In this document: in pieces, positions 50,502-63,600 of the stretch | How positions within the stretch are numbered: the stretch's first letter is position 1 | Layout: each line of letters begins with the position of its first letter | Assembly (NCBI RefSeq): GCF_051401765.1 | Contig: NW_027480492.1 | Span: forward strand, 682,001-746,000 | Length of the DNA stretch: 64,000 nucleotides | Source of the DNA: Calliopsis andreniformis | Lineage: Eukaryota; Arthropoda; Insecta; Hymenoptera; Andrenidae | Direction of reading: 5' to 3' | The notes under the pieces: model-generated | The model's database searches: none | What the model was told of the DNA's origin: nothing | Seen by the model: only the letters and a program-made list of their open reading frames with translations | Position numbers and translations under genes: made by a program

Positions 50502-51600
50502 TACTCATTCTTGAATCCTCAATCCTCAATCCTCTATCCTCATTCCTCATTGTTCAATCCTCAATACCCAATCCGCAATATTCAATCCTCAATCCTCATT
50601 CCTCATTCTTCAATCCTCAATACCCAATCCTCAATGTCCAATCCTCAATCCTCAATCCTCAATTCTCAACCCTCAATCCCCAGTCCTCAGGCCTCAAACC
50701 TCAATCCTCAAACCTCAGCCCTCATCCTCAATCCTCAATCCTCAATCCTCAATCCTCAATCTTCAATCCTCAATCCTCAATCCTCAGTCGTCAATCCTCA
50801 ATCCTCAATCCTCAAACCTCAGTCCTCAACCGTCAGTCCTCGTCCTCAATCCTCAGCCCTCAATCCTAAACGCTCAATCTTCAATCCCCAGTACTCAATC
50901 TGCAATATTCAATCCTCAATCCTCAATCCTCAATACTCATTCTTCAATCCTCACTCCTCAATCCTCAATTGTCAATCCTTAATCCTCAATCCTCAATCCT
51001 CAATCCCCAACCCTCATTCTTCAAACCTCAATCCTCAACCCCCAGTACTCATCCTCAATTCTCAATTCTCAATCCCCAATCCTCAATGCTCAATCTTCAA
51101 TCATCAATACTCAATCTTCAATCCTCAATCCTCAATCCTCAATCCTCAATCCTCCATCCTCAATATTCAACACACAACCCTCAACCATCAATCCTCAAGC
51201 CTCAATCCTCAATCCTCAACCCTCAGTCATCAGTACTCAATCTTCAATACTCAATCCTCAATCCTCAATACTCAATCCTCAATCCTCAATCCTCAATCCT
51301 CAATCCTCAAACCTCAATCCTCAACCCTCAGTCCTCATCCTCAATTCTCAATTCTCATTCCTCAACCCTTAGTCCCCAATCCTCAACCTTCAATCCTCAA
51401 TCCTCAATCCTCAATCCTCAATCCTCAACCTTCAATCCTCAATACTCAATCTTCAATCTTCAATCCTCAATCCTCAATCCTCAATCCTCAATCCTCAATC
51501 CTCAATACTCATTCTTCAATACTCAATACCCAATACTCAATCATCAATCCTCAATCCTCAATCCTCAATCCTCGATTCTCAATCCTCAATCCTCAATCCT
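50502..51600. repeat. Block G, copy 4, ending at the 19.6 kb duplication junction
   Basis: This follows block G copy 1 (offset 7130, then 6984) with only one of the two 146 bp repeats. It runs up to the alpha marker at 51601. Upstream of alpha it has CTCGATTCTCAATCC, the state at 44,588, whereas the duplicated source at 31,958 has CTCGATACTCAATGC. The longest open frame in the window (543 codons) starts here and crosses the junction. Confidence 0.75.
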
Positions 51601-54600
51601 CAGACCATAAACATCAATATTCAACCCTCGGTCCTCGTCCTCAATCCACAACCCTCAATCCTCAAACCTCAATCTTCAATCATCAATATTCAATATTCAA
51701 TCCTCAATCCTCAAAACTCAATCCTCAATCCTCAATCCTCAATCCTCAATCTTTAATCCTCAATCCTCAATACTCAATCCTCGATCCTAAATCTTCAACC
51801 CTCAATCCTCAATACTCAATCCTCAATCCTCCGTCCTCAATATTCAACACACAACCCTCAACCATCAATCCTCAATACTCAATCATCAATCCTCAATTCT
51901 CAATTCTCAATCCCCAATCCTCAATGCTCAATCTTCAATCATCAATACTCAATCTTCAATCCTCAATCCTCAATCCTCAATCCTCAATCCTCCATCCTCA
52001 ATATTCAACACACAACCCTCAACCATCAATCCTCAATACTCAATCATCAATCCTCAATTCTCAATACTCAATAGAATATCCTGAAATCTCGTGGTTCAGT
52101 ACTCAATCCACAACATTCAATAATCAAATCTCAATCCACTAACGTCAATTCTCATCACACAAACCTGAACGCTCAGTCCTCAATGTTCAATCCTCAATCC
52201 TCAATCCTCAATCCCCAATACTCAATCCTCAATCCTCAATCCTCAATCCTAAATGTTCAATCCGCAATACCCAATCCTCAATCGTCAATCCTCAATCCCT
52301 AATCCTCAATCTTCAATCCTCAACCCTTAATCCTCAATCCTCAATCCTCAATACTCAATCCTCAATCTTCAATCCTCAATCCTCAATCCTCAATCCTCAA
52401 TCCTCAATCTTCAATCGTCAGTACTCAATCTGCAATCTTCAATCCTCAATCCTCAATCCTCAATACTCATTCTTCAATACTCAATACCCAATACTCAATC
52501 ATCAATCCTCAATCCTCAATCCTCAATCCTCGATACTCAATGCTCAATCCTCAATCCTCAGACCATAAACATCAATATTCAACCCTCGGTCCTCGTCCTC
52601 AATCCACAACCCTCAATCCTCAAACCTCAATCTTCAATCATCAATATTCAATATTCAATCCTCAATCCTCAAAACTCAATCCTCAATCCTCAATCCTCAA
52701 TCCTCAATCTTTAATCCTCAATCCTCAATACTCAATCCTCGATCCTAAATCTTCAACCCTCAATCCTCAATACTCAATCCTCAATCCTCCGTCCTCAATA
52801 TTCAACACACAACCCTCAACCATCAATCCTCAATACTCAATCATCAATCCTCAATTCTCAATACTCAATAGAATATCCTGAAATCTCGTGGTTCAATACT
52901 CAATCCACAACATTCAATAATCAAATCTCAATCCACAAACATCAATTCTCATCACACAAACCTGAACGCTCAGTCCTCAATGTTCAATCCTCAATCCTCA
53001 ATCCTTAATCCCCAATACTCTATCCTCAATCGTCAGGCTTCAGTACTCAATACTCAATCTTCAATCCTCTATCCTAAATCCTCATTCCTCAATCCTCAAT
53101 CCTCAATCCTCTATCCTCAATCATCAATCCTCAATCTTCAATACTCAATCCTCAATCTTCAATCCTCAATACTCAATCCTCAATCCTCATTCCTCAATCC
53201 TAAATGTTCAATCCGCAATACCCAATCCTCAATCGTCAATCCTCAATCCCCAATCCTCAATCTTCAATCCTCAACCCTCAATCCTCAATCCTCAATCCTC
53301 AATACTCAATCCTCAATCTTCAATCCTCAATCCTCAATCCTCAATCCTCAATCCTCAATCCTCAATCCTCAGTACTCAATCTGCAATCTTCAATCCTCAA
53401 TCCTCAATCTTCAATACTCATTCTTCAATACTCAATACCCAATACTCAATCATCAATCCTCAATCCTCAATCCTCAATCCTCGATTCTCAATCCTCAATC
53501 CTCAATCCTCAGACCATAAACATCAATATTCAACCCTCGGTCCTCGTCCTCAATCCACAACCCTCAATCCTCAATCCTCAATCTTCAATCATCAATATTC
53601 AATATTCAATCCTCAATCCTCAAAACTCAATCCTCAATCCTCAATCCTCAATCTTTAATCCTCAATCCTCAATACTCAATCCTCGATCCTAAATCTTCAA
53701 CCCTCAATCCTCAATCCTCAATCCTCAATACTCAATCCTCGATCCTAAATCTTCAACCCTCAATACTCAATCTTCAATCCTCAATCCTCAATCCTCAATG
53801 CTCAATCCTCAATCCTCAATCCTCAATCCTCAATCTTCAATCCACAATACTCAATTTTCAATCCTCAATCCTCAATCCTCAATCCTCATTCTTCAATCCT
53901 CAACACCCAATCCTCAATCTTCAATCCTCAATCCTCAATCCTCAATTCTCAACCCTCAATCCTCAATCCTCAGACCTCAAACATCAATACTCAGCCCTCA
54001 GTCCTCGTCCTCAATCCATAACCCTCAATCCTCGATCCTCAATCTTCAATCATCAATATTCAATCTTCAATCCTCAATCCTCAATACTCAATGTTCAATC
54101 CTCAATACGCAATCCTCAATCTTCAATCCTCAATCCTCAATCCTCAATCCTCAATCCTCAATCCTCAATCCTCAGTCCTCAAACCTCAATCCTTATTCCT
54201 CAATCCTGAATCCTCAATCTCCAGCCCTCAGTCCTCAACAATCAGTTGTCAGTCCTCAATCCTCAGTAGAATATCCTCAATTCACAGGTTTCAATACTCA
54301 ATACTCAACCTGCAATCTTCAAATCTCTATCCACAAACATCTATTCTCATCACTCATCCCTCAACACTCAGTCCCCAATCCACAATCTTCAATCCTCAAT
54401 CCTCAATCCTCAATCCTCAATCCTTAATCTTCAATCCTCAATACTCAATCTTCAATCCTCAATCCGCAATCCTCGGTCCTCACTCCTCAATCCCCAATCC
54501 TCGTTCCTCAAACCTCAATCCTCAACCATCAGTCCTCATCCTCAATTCTCAATCCTTAATCCTCAATCCTCAATCCTCAAACCTCAATCCTCAACCCTCA

Positions 54601-57600
54601 GTCCTCATCCTCAATCTTCAATCCTTAATACTCATTCTTGAATCCTCAATCCTCAATCCTCTATCCTCAATCCTCATTGTTCAATCCTCAATACCCAATC
54701 CAGAATCTTCAATCCTCAATAGTCAATCCTCATTCTTCAATCCTCAATACCCAATCCTCAATCTCCAATCCTCAATCCTCAATCCTCAATTCTCAACCCT
54801 CAATCCCCAGTCCTCAGGCCTCAAACCTCAATCCTCAAACCTCAGCCCTCATCCTCAATCCTCAATCCTCAATCCTCAATCCTCAACCTTCAATCCTCAA
54901 TACTCAATCTTCAATAATCAATCCTCAGCTCTCAATCCTCAATACTCAATCCTCAATCGTCAATCCTCAATCCTCAATCCTCAATCTTCAATCCTCAATC
55001 CTCAATCCTCAATCCTCAATCCTCAATCTTCAATCCTCAATACTTAATCCTCAATCCTCAATCCTCAATCTTCAATCCTCAATCCTCAATCCTCAATTCT
55101 CAGTCCTTAATCCTCAATCCTCAATCCTCAATCCCCAATCCTCATTCTTCAAACCTCAATCCTCAACCCTCAGTACTCATCCTCAATTCTCAATTCTCAA
55201 TCCCCAATCCTCAATGCTTAATCTTCAATCATCAATACTCAATCTTCAATCCTCAATCCTCAATCCTCAAACCTCAATCCTCCATCCTCAATATTCAACA
55301 CACAACCCTCAACCATCAATCCTCAATACTCAATCATCAATCCTCAATTCTCAATACTCAATAGAATATCCTGAAATCTCGTGGTTCAGTACTCAATCCA
55401 CAACATTCAATAATCAAATCTCAATCCACTAACGTCAATTCTCATCACACAAACCTGAACGCTCAGTCCTCAATGTTCAATCCTCAATCCTCAATCCTCA
55501 ATCCCCAATACTCAATCCTCAATCCTCAATCCTCAATCCTAAATGTTCAATCCGCAATACCCAATCCTCAATCGTCAATCCTCAATCCCTAATCCTCAAT
55601 CTTCAATCCTCAACCCTTAATCCTCAATCCTCATTCCTCAATACTCAATCCTCAATCTTCAATCCTCAATCCTCAATCCTCAATCCTCAATCCTCAATCT
55701 TCAATCGTCAGTACTCAATCTGCAATCTTCAATCCTCAATCCTCAATCCTCAATACACATTCTTCAATCCTCAATCTTTAATCCTCAATCCTCAATCCTC
55801 AATACACAATCCTCGATCCTAAATCTTCAACCCTCAATTCTCAATCCTCAATCCTCAATACTCAATCCTCAATCTTCAATCCTCAATCCTCAATAATCAA
55901 TCTCCAATCCTAGATCCGCAATCCCCAATCGTCAATCCTTAATCCTCAATCCTCAATCCCCAGTCCTCAATCTTCAATCCTCAATGCTCCATCCTCAATC
56001 CTCAATCCTCAGTCGTCAATCCTCAATCCTCAATCCTCAAACCTCAGTCCTCAACCGTCAGTCCTCGTCCTCAATCCTCAGCCCTCAATCCTAAACGCTC
56101 AATCTTCAATCCCCAGTACTCAATCTGCAATATTCAATCCTCAATCCTCAATCCTCAATACTCATTCTTCAATCCTCAATCCTCAATCCTCAATTGTCAA
56201 TCCTTAATCCTCAATCCTCAATCCTCAATCCCCAACCCTCATTCTTCAAACCTCAATCCTCAACCCCCAGTACTCATCCTCAATTCTCAATTCTCAATCC
56301 CCAATCCTCAATGCTCAATCTTCAATCATCAATACTCAATCTTCAATCCTCAATCCTCAATCCTCAATCCTCCATCCTCAATATTCAACACACAACCCTC
56401 AACCATCAATCCTCAATACTCAATCATCAATCCTCAATTCTCAATACTCAATAGAATATCCTGAAATCTCATGGTTCAATACTCAATCCACAACATTCAA
56501 TAACCAAATCTCAATCCACAAACATCAATTCTCATCACACAAACCTGAACGCTCAGTCCTCAATGTTCAATCCTCATTCCTCAATTCTCAATCTTCAATC
56601 CTCAATACTGAATCTTCAATCCTCAATCCTCAATCCTCAATCCTCAATCTTCAATCCTCAGTCCCCAATCCTCAATCTTCTATCCTCAATACTCAATCCT
56701 CAATCCTCAATCCTCAACCCTCAATCCTCAATCTTCAATCCTCAATACTCGATCTTCAATCCTCAATCCTCAATCCTCAATACTCAACCATCAATCCTCA
56801 ATTCTCAATACTCAATAGAATATCCTGAATTTTCAGGATTCAATACTCAAACCTCAACCCTCAACCATCAGCCCTCATCCTCAATCCTCAATCCTCAACC
56901 CTCAATCCTCAATATTCAATCCTCAATACTCAATCTTCAATCCTCAATCCTCAATCCTCAACCCTCAATCCTCAATCCTCAGTCATCAATCCACAATCTT
57001 CAATACTCAGTCGTCAATCTTCAGTTCTCAATCCTCAATCCCCAATCCTCGTTCCTCAAACCTCAATCCTCAACCCTCAGTCGTCATACTCAATTCTCAA
57101 TTCTCAATACTCAATCCTCAATCCTCAATCTTCAATCCTCAATAATCAATCTCCAATCCTAGTTCCTCAATTCCCAATCCTCAATCCTTAAACCTCAATC
57201 TTGAATCCTCAGTCCCCAGGCCTCAAACTTCAGTCCTCAATGCTCAATCCTCAATCCTCAGTCGTCAGTCCTCAATCCTCAATCCTCAATCCTCAAACCT
57301 AAATCCTCAACCGTCAGTCGTAGTCCTCAATCCTCAACTCTCAATCCTCAATCCTCAATCTTCAATCCTCAATACTCAATCTTCAATCCTCAATCCTCAA
57401 TCCTCAATTCTCAATCTTCAATCCTCAATCCTCAATCCTCAATCCTCAATACTCATTCTTCAATCCTCAACGCCCAATCCTCAATCTTCAATCCTCAAGC
57501 CTCAATCCTCAATTCTCAATCCTCAATACTCAATCCTCAAACGTCAAGCCTCCATCCCCAATCCTCAATCTCCAATCGTCAATCCTCAATCCTCAATCGT

Positions 57601-60600
57601 CAATCCTCAATCCTCAATGTTCAATCCTCAATACCCAATCCTCAATCTTCAATCCTCATTCCTCAATCCCCAATCCTCAATCCTCAATCCTCATTCATCA
57701 ATCCTCAATACCCAATCCTCAATCTGCAATCTTCAAATCTCTATCCACAAACATCAATCCTTATCACCCAACCCTGAACGCTCAGTCCTCAATGTTCAAT
57801 CCTCAATCCTCAATTCTCAATCTTCAATCCTCAATACAGAATCTTCAATCCTCGATCCTCAATCCTCAATCCTCAATCCTCAATCCTCAGTAATCAATCC
57901 TCAATCTTCAATACTCCATCGTCAATCCTCAGTCCTCAATCCTCAATCCTCAATTCTGTTTCCTCAAACCTCCATCCTCAACCCTCAGTCCTCACCCTCA
58001 ACACTCGATCTTCAATCCTCAATCCTCAAGCCTCAATCCTCAATCCTCAATCTTCAATCCCCAGTACTCAATCTGCAATATTCAATCCTCAATCCTCAAT
58101 CCTCAATACTCATTCTTCAATCCTCAATCCTCAATCCTCAATTGTCAATCCTTAATCCTCAATCCTCAATCCTCAATCCCCAATCCTCATTCTTCAAACC
58201 TCAATCCTCAACCCCCAGTACTCATCCTCAATCCTCAATTCTCAATCCCCAATCCTCAATGCTCAATCTTCAATCATCAATACTCAATCTTCAATCCTCA
58301 ATCCTCAATCCTCAATCCTCCATCCTCAATATTCAACACACAACCCTCAACCATCAATCCTCAATACTCAATCATCAATCCTCAATTCTCAATACTCAAT
58401 AGAATATCCTGAAATCTCATGGTTCAATACTCAATCCACAACATTCAATAACCAAATCTCAATCCACAAACATCAATTCTCATCACACAAACCTGAACGC
58501 TCAGTCCTCAATGTTCAATCCTCATTCCTCAATTCTCAATTCTCAATCTTCAATCCTCAATACTGAATCTTCAATCCTCAATCCTCAATCCTCAATCTTC
58601 AATCCTCAGTCCCCAATCCTCAATCTTCTATCCTCAATCCTCAATCCTCAATCCTCAATCCTCAATCCTCAATCCTCAACCTTCAATCCTCAATACTCAA
58701 TCTTCAACCCTCAATCCTCAATCCCCAATTCTCAATCCTCAATCCTCAATCCTCAATCCTCAATATTCAATCCTCAATCCTCAGTCTTCAATCCTCAATA
58801 CTCAACCTTCAATCCTCAGTCCTCAATCCTCAATCCCCAATACTCTATCCTCAATCGTCAGGCTTCAGTACTCAATACTCAATCTTCAATCCTCAACCCT
58901 AAATCCTCATTCCTCAATCCTCAATCCTCAATCCTCTATCCTCAATCTTCAATCCTCAATCCTCAATCCTCAATTCTCAACCCTCAATCCTCAATCCTCA
59001 GACCTCAAACATCAATACTCAGCCCTCAGTCCTCGTCCTCAATCCATAACACTCAATCCTCGATCCTCAATCTTCAATCATCAATATTCAATCTTCAATC
59101 CTCAATCCTCAATACTCAATGTTCAATCCTCAATACGCAATCCTCAATCTTCAATCCTCAATCCTCAATCCTCAATCCTCAATCCTCAATCCTCAATCCT
59201 CAATTCTCAATCCTTAATCCTCAATCCTCAATCCTCAATCCCCAATCCTCATTCTTCAAACCTCAATCCTCAACCCTCAGTACTCATCCTCAATTCTCAA
59301 TTCTCAATCACCAATCCTCAATACTCAATCCTCAATCTTCGATCCCCAATACTCAATCTTCAATCCTCAATCCTCAAGCCTCAATCCTCAATCCTCAACC
59401 CTCAGTCATCAGTACTCAATCTTCAATACTCAATCCTCAATCCTCAATACTCAATCCTCAATCCTCAATCCTCAATCCTCAATCCTCAAACCTCAATCCT
59501 CAACCCTCAGTCCTCATCCTCAATTCTCAATTCTCATTCCTCAACCCTTAGTCCCCAATCCTCAACCTTCAATCCTCAATCCTCAATCCTCAATCCTCAA
59601 TCCTCAATCCTCAATGCTCAATCCTCAATCCTCAATCCTCAATCCTCAATCTTCAATCCACAATACTCAATTTTCATCCTCAATCCTCAATCCTCAATCC
59701 TCATTCTTCAATCCTCAACACCCAATCCTCAATCTTCAATCCTCAATCCTCAATCCTCAATTCTCAACCCTCAATCCTCAATCCTCAATTCTCAATCCTT
59801 AATCCTCAATCCTCAATCCTCAATCCCCAATCCTCATTCTTCAAACCTCAATCCTCAACCCTCAGTACTCATCCTCAATTCTCAATTCTCAATCCCCAAT
59901 CCTCAATGCTCAATCTTCAATCATCAATACTCAATCTTCAATCCTCAATCCTCAATCCTCAATCCTCAATCCTCCATCCTAAATATTCAACACACAACCC
60001 TCAACCATCAATCCTCAATACTCAATCATCAATCCTCAATTCTCAATACTCAATAGAATATCCTGAAATCTCGTGGTTCAGTACTCAATCCACAACATTC
60101 AATAATCAAATCTCAATCCACTAACGTCAATTCTCATCACACAAACCTGAACGCTCAGTCCTCAATGTTCAATCCTCAATCCTCAATCCTCAATCCCCAA
60201 TACTCAATCCTCAATCCTCAATCCTCAATCCTAAATGTTCAATCCGCAATACCCAATCCTCAATCGTCAATCCTCAATCCCTAATCCTCAATCTTCAATC
60301 CTCAACCCTTAATCCTCAACCCTCAATCCTCAATACTCAATCCTCAATCTTCAATCCTCAATCCTCAATCCTCAATCCTCAATCCTCAATCTTCAATCGT
60401 CAGTACTCAATCTGCAATCTTCAATCCTCAATCCTCAATCCTCAATACTCATTCTTCAATACTCAATACCCAATACTCAATCATCAATCCTCAATCCTCA
60501 ATCCTCAATCCTCGATACTCAATGCTCAATCCTCAATCCTCAGACCATAAACATCAATATTCAACCCTCGGTCCTCGTCCTCAATCCACAACCCTCAATC

Positions 60601-63600
60601 CTCAAACCTCAATATTCAATCATCAATATTCAATATTCAATCCTCAATCCTCAAAACTCAATCCTCAATCCTCAATCCTCAATCCTCAATCTTTAATCCT
60701 CAATCCTCAATACTCAATCCTCGATCCTAAATCTTCAACCCTCAATCCTCAATCCTCAATCCTCAATCCTCCATCCTCAATATTCAACACACAACCCTCA
60801 ACCATCAATCCTCAATACTCAATCATCAATCCTCAATTCTCAATACTCAATAGAATATCCTGAAATCTCGTGGTTCAATACTCAATCCACAACATTCAAT
60901 AATCAAATCTCAATCCACAAACATCAATTCTAATCACACAAACCTGAACGCTCAGTCCTCAATGTTCAATCCTCAATCCTCAATCCTTAATCCCCAATAC
61001 TCTATCCTCAATCGTCAGGCTTCAGTACTCAATACTCAATCTTCAATCCTCTATCCTAAATCCTCATTCCTCAATCCTCAATCCTCAATCCTCTATCCTC
61101 AATCATCAATCCTCAATCTTCAATACTCAATCCTCAATCTTCAATCCTCAATACTCAATCCTCAACCCTCATTCCTCAATCCTAAATGTTCAATCCGCAA
61201 TACCCAATCCTCGATCGTCAATCCTCAATCCCCAATCCTCAATCTTCAATCCTCAACCCTCAATCCTCAATCCTCAATCCTCAATACTCAATCCTCAATC
61301 TTCAATCCTCAATCCTCAATCCTCAATCCTCAATCCTCAATCCTCAATCCTCAATCCTCAGTACTCAATCTGCAATCTTCAATCCTCAATCCTCAATCCT
61401 CAATACTCATTCTTCAATACTCAATACCCAATACTCAATCATCAATCCTCAATCCTCAATCCTCAATCCTCGATTCTCAATCCTCAATCCTCAATCCTCA
61501 GACCATAAACATCAATATTCAACCCTCGGTCCTCGTCCTCAATCCACAACCCTCAATCCTCAATCCTCAATCTTCAATCATCAATATTCAATATTCAATC
61601 CTCAATCCTCAAAACTCAATCCTCAATCCTCAATCCTCAATCCTCAATCTTTAATCCTCAATCCTCAATACTCAATCCTCGATCCTAAATCTTCAACCCT
61701 CAATCCTCAATCCTCAATCCTCAATACTCAATCCTCAATCTTCAATCCTCAATCCTCAGTCCGCAAACCTCAATTCTGAATCCTCAATCCTGCATCCTCA
61801 ATCTTCAGCACTCAGTCTTCAACAATCAGTTGTCAATCCTCAATCCCCAATAGAATATCCTCAATTCACAGTTTTCAATACGCAATACTCAATCTGCAAT
61901 CTTCAAATCTCTATCCACAAACATCAATTCTCATTACTCAACTCTCAACGCTCAGAACTCAATGTTCAATCCTCAATCCTCAATTCTCAATCTTCAATCC
62001 TCAATACTGAATCTTCAATCCTCAATCCACAATCCTCAATCCTCATTCCTCAATCATCAATCCTCAATCCTCAGTAATCAATCCTCAATCTTCAATACTA
62101 AATCGTCAATCCTCAGTCCTCAACCCACAGTCCTCATCCTCAATCCTCAATCCTCAATCCTCAATCCTCAATCTTCAATCCTCAATAATCAATCTCCAAT
62201 CCTAGATCCTCAATCCACAACCCTCAATCCCTAATCCTCAATCTTCAATCCTCAGTCCCCAGTCCTCAATCTTCAATCCTCAATGCTCCATCCTCTATCC
62301 TCAATCCTCAGTCCTCAATCCTCAGTCCTCAATCCTCAATCCTCAACCTTCAATCCTCAATACTCAATCTTCAACCCTCAATCCTCAATCCCCAATTCTC
62401 AATCCTCAATCCTCAATCCTCAATCCTCAATATTCAATCCTCAATCCTCAGTCTTCAATCCTCAATCCTCAATCCTCAATCCCCAATCCTCATTCTTCAA
62501 ACCTCAATCCTCAACCCTCAGTACTCATCCTCAATTCTCAATTCTCAATCCCCAATCCTCAATGCTCAATCTTCAATCATCAATACTCAATCTTCAATCC
62601 TCAATCCTCAATCCTCAATCCTCAATCCTCCATCCTCAATATTCAACACACAACCCTCAACCATCAATCCTCAATACTGAATCTTCAATCCTCAATCCTC
62701 AATCCCCAATCCTCATTCTTCAAACCTCAATCCTCAACCCTCAGTACTCATCCTCAATTCTCAATTCTCAATCACCAATCCTCAATACTCAATCCTCAAT
62801 CCTCAACCCTCAGTCCTCATCCTCAATTCTCAATTCTCATTCCTCAACCCTTAGTCCCCAATCCTCAACCTTCAATCCTCAATCCTCAATCCTCAATCCT
62901 CAATCCTCAACCTTCAATCCTCAATACTCAATCTTCAATCTTCAATCCTCAATCCTCAATCCTCAACCCTCAATCCTCAATCCTCAATCTTCAATCCTTA
63001 ATACTCATTCTTGAATCCTCAATCCTCAATCCTCTATCCTCATTCCTCATTGTTCAATCCTCAATACCCAATCCGCAATATTCAATCCTCAATCCTCATT
63101 CCTCATTCTTCAATCCTCAATACCCAATCCTCAATGTCCAATCCTCAATCCTCAATCGTCAATTCTCAACCCTCAATCCCCAGTCCTCAGGCCTCAAACC
63201 TCAATCCTCAAACCTCAGCCCTCATCCTCAATCCTCAATCCTCAATCCTCAATCCTCAATCTTCAATCCTCAATACTCAATCTCCAATCCTCAATCCTCA
63301 ATCCTCAATTCTCAACCCTCAATCCCCAGTCCTCAGGCCTCAAACCTCAATCCTCAAACCTCAGCCCTCATCCTCAATCCTCAATCCTCAATCCTCAATC
63401 CTCAATCTTCAATCCTCAATCCTCAATCCTCAGTCGTCAATCCTCAATCCTCAATCCTCAAACCTCAGTCCTCAACCGTCAGTCCTCGTCCTCAATCCTC
63501 AGCCCTCAATCCTAAACGCTCAATCTTCAATCCCCAGTACTCAATCTGCAATATTCAATCCTCAATCCTCAATCCTCAATACTCATTCTTCAATCCTCAA

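Larger units (their letters stand above)
31971..51600. repeat. 19,630 bp tandem duplication, unit 1
   Basis: Every landmark from here to about 44,370 recurs 19,630 bp downstream: alpha 32929 and 52559, IIb anchor 33239 and 52869, anchor 36822 and 56452, palindrome 37192 and 56822, gamma 42653 and 62283, block G 43381 and 63011. The repeat begins where unit 2 begins, so the simplest reading is a tandem duplication of one 19,630 bp unit. The last ~7.2 kb of the unit (44,371-51,600) should then recur beyond the window. Confidence 0.85.

Noticed and set aside
50511..52142. Longest forward open frame, 543 codons, N/Q/S/P/I/L-rich
   Set aside because: It starts at a TTG inside the repeat, crosses a duplication junction and ends at the CCACTAACG variant of an anchor. 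The other forward frames over the same DNA encode the same heptapeptide. There is no ribosome site, domain or codon bias, and paralogous copies open and close at single variant bases.
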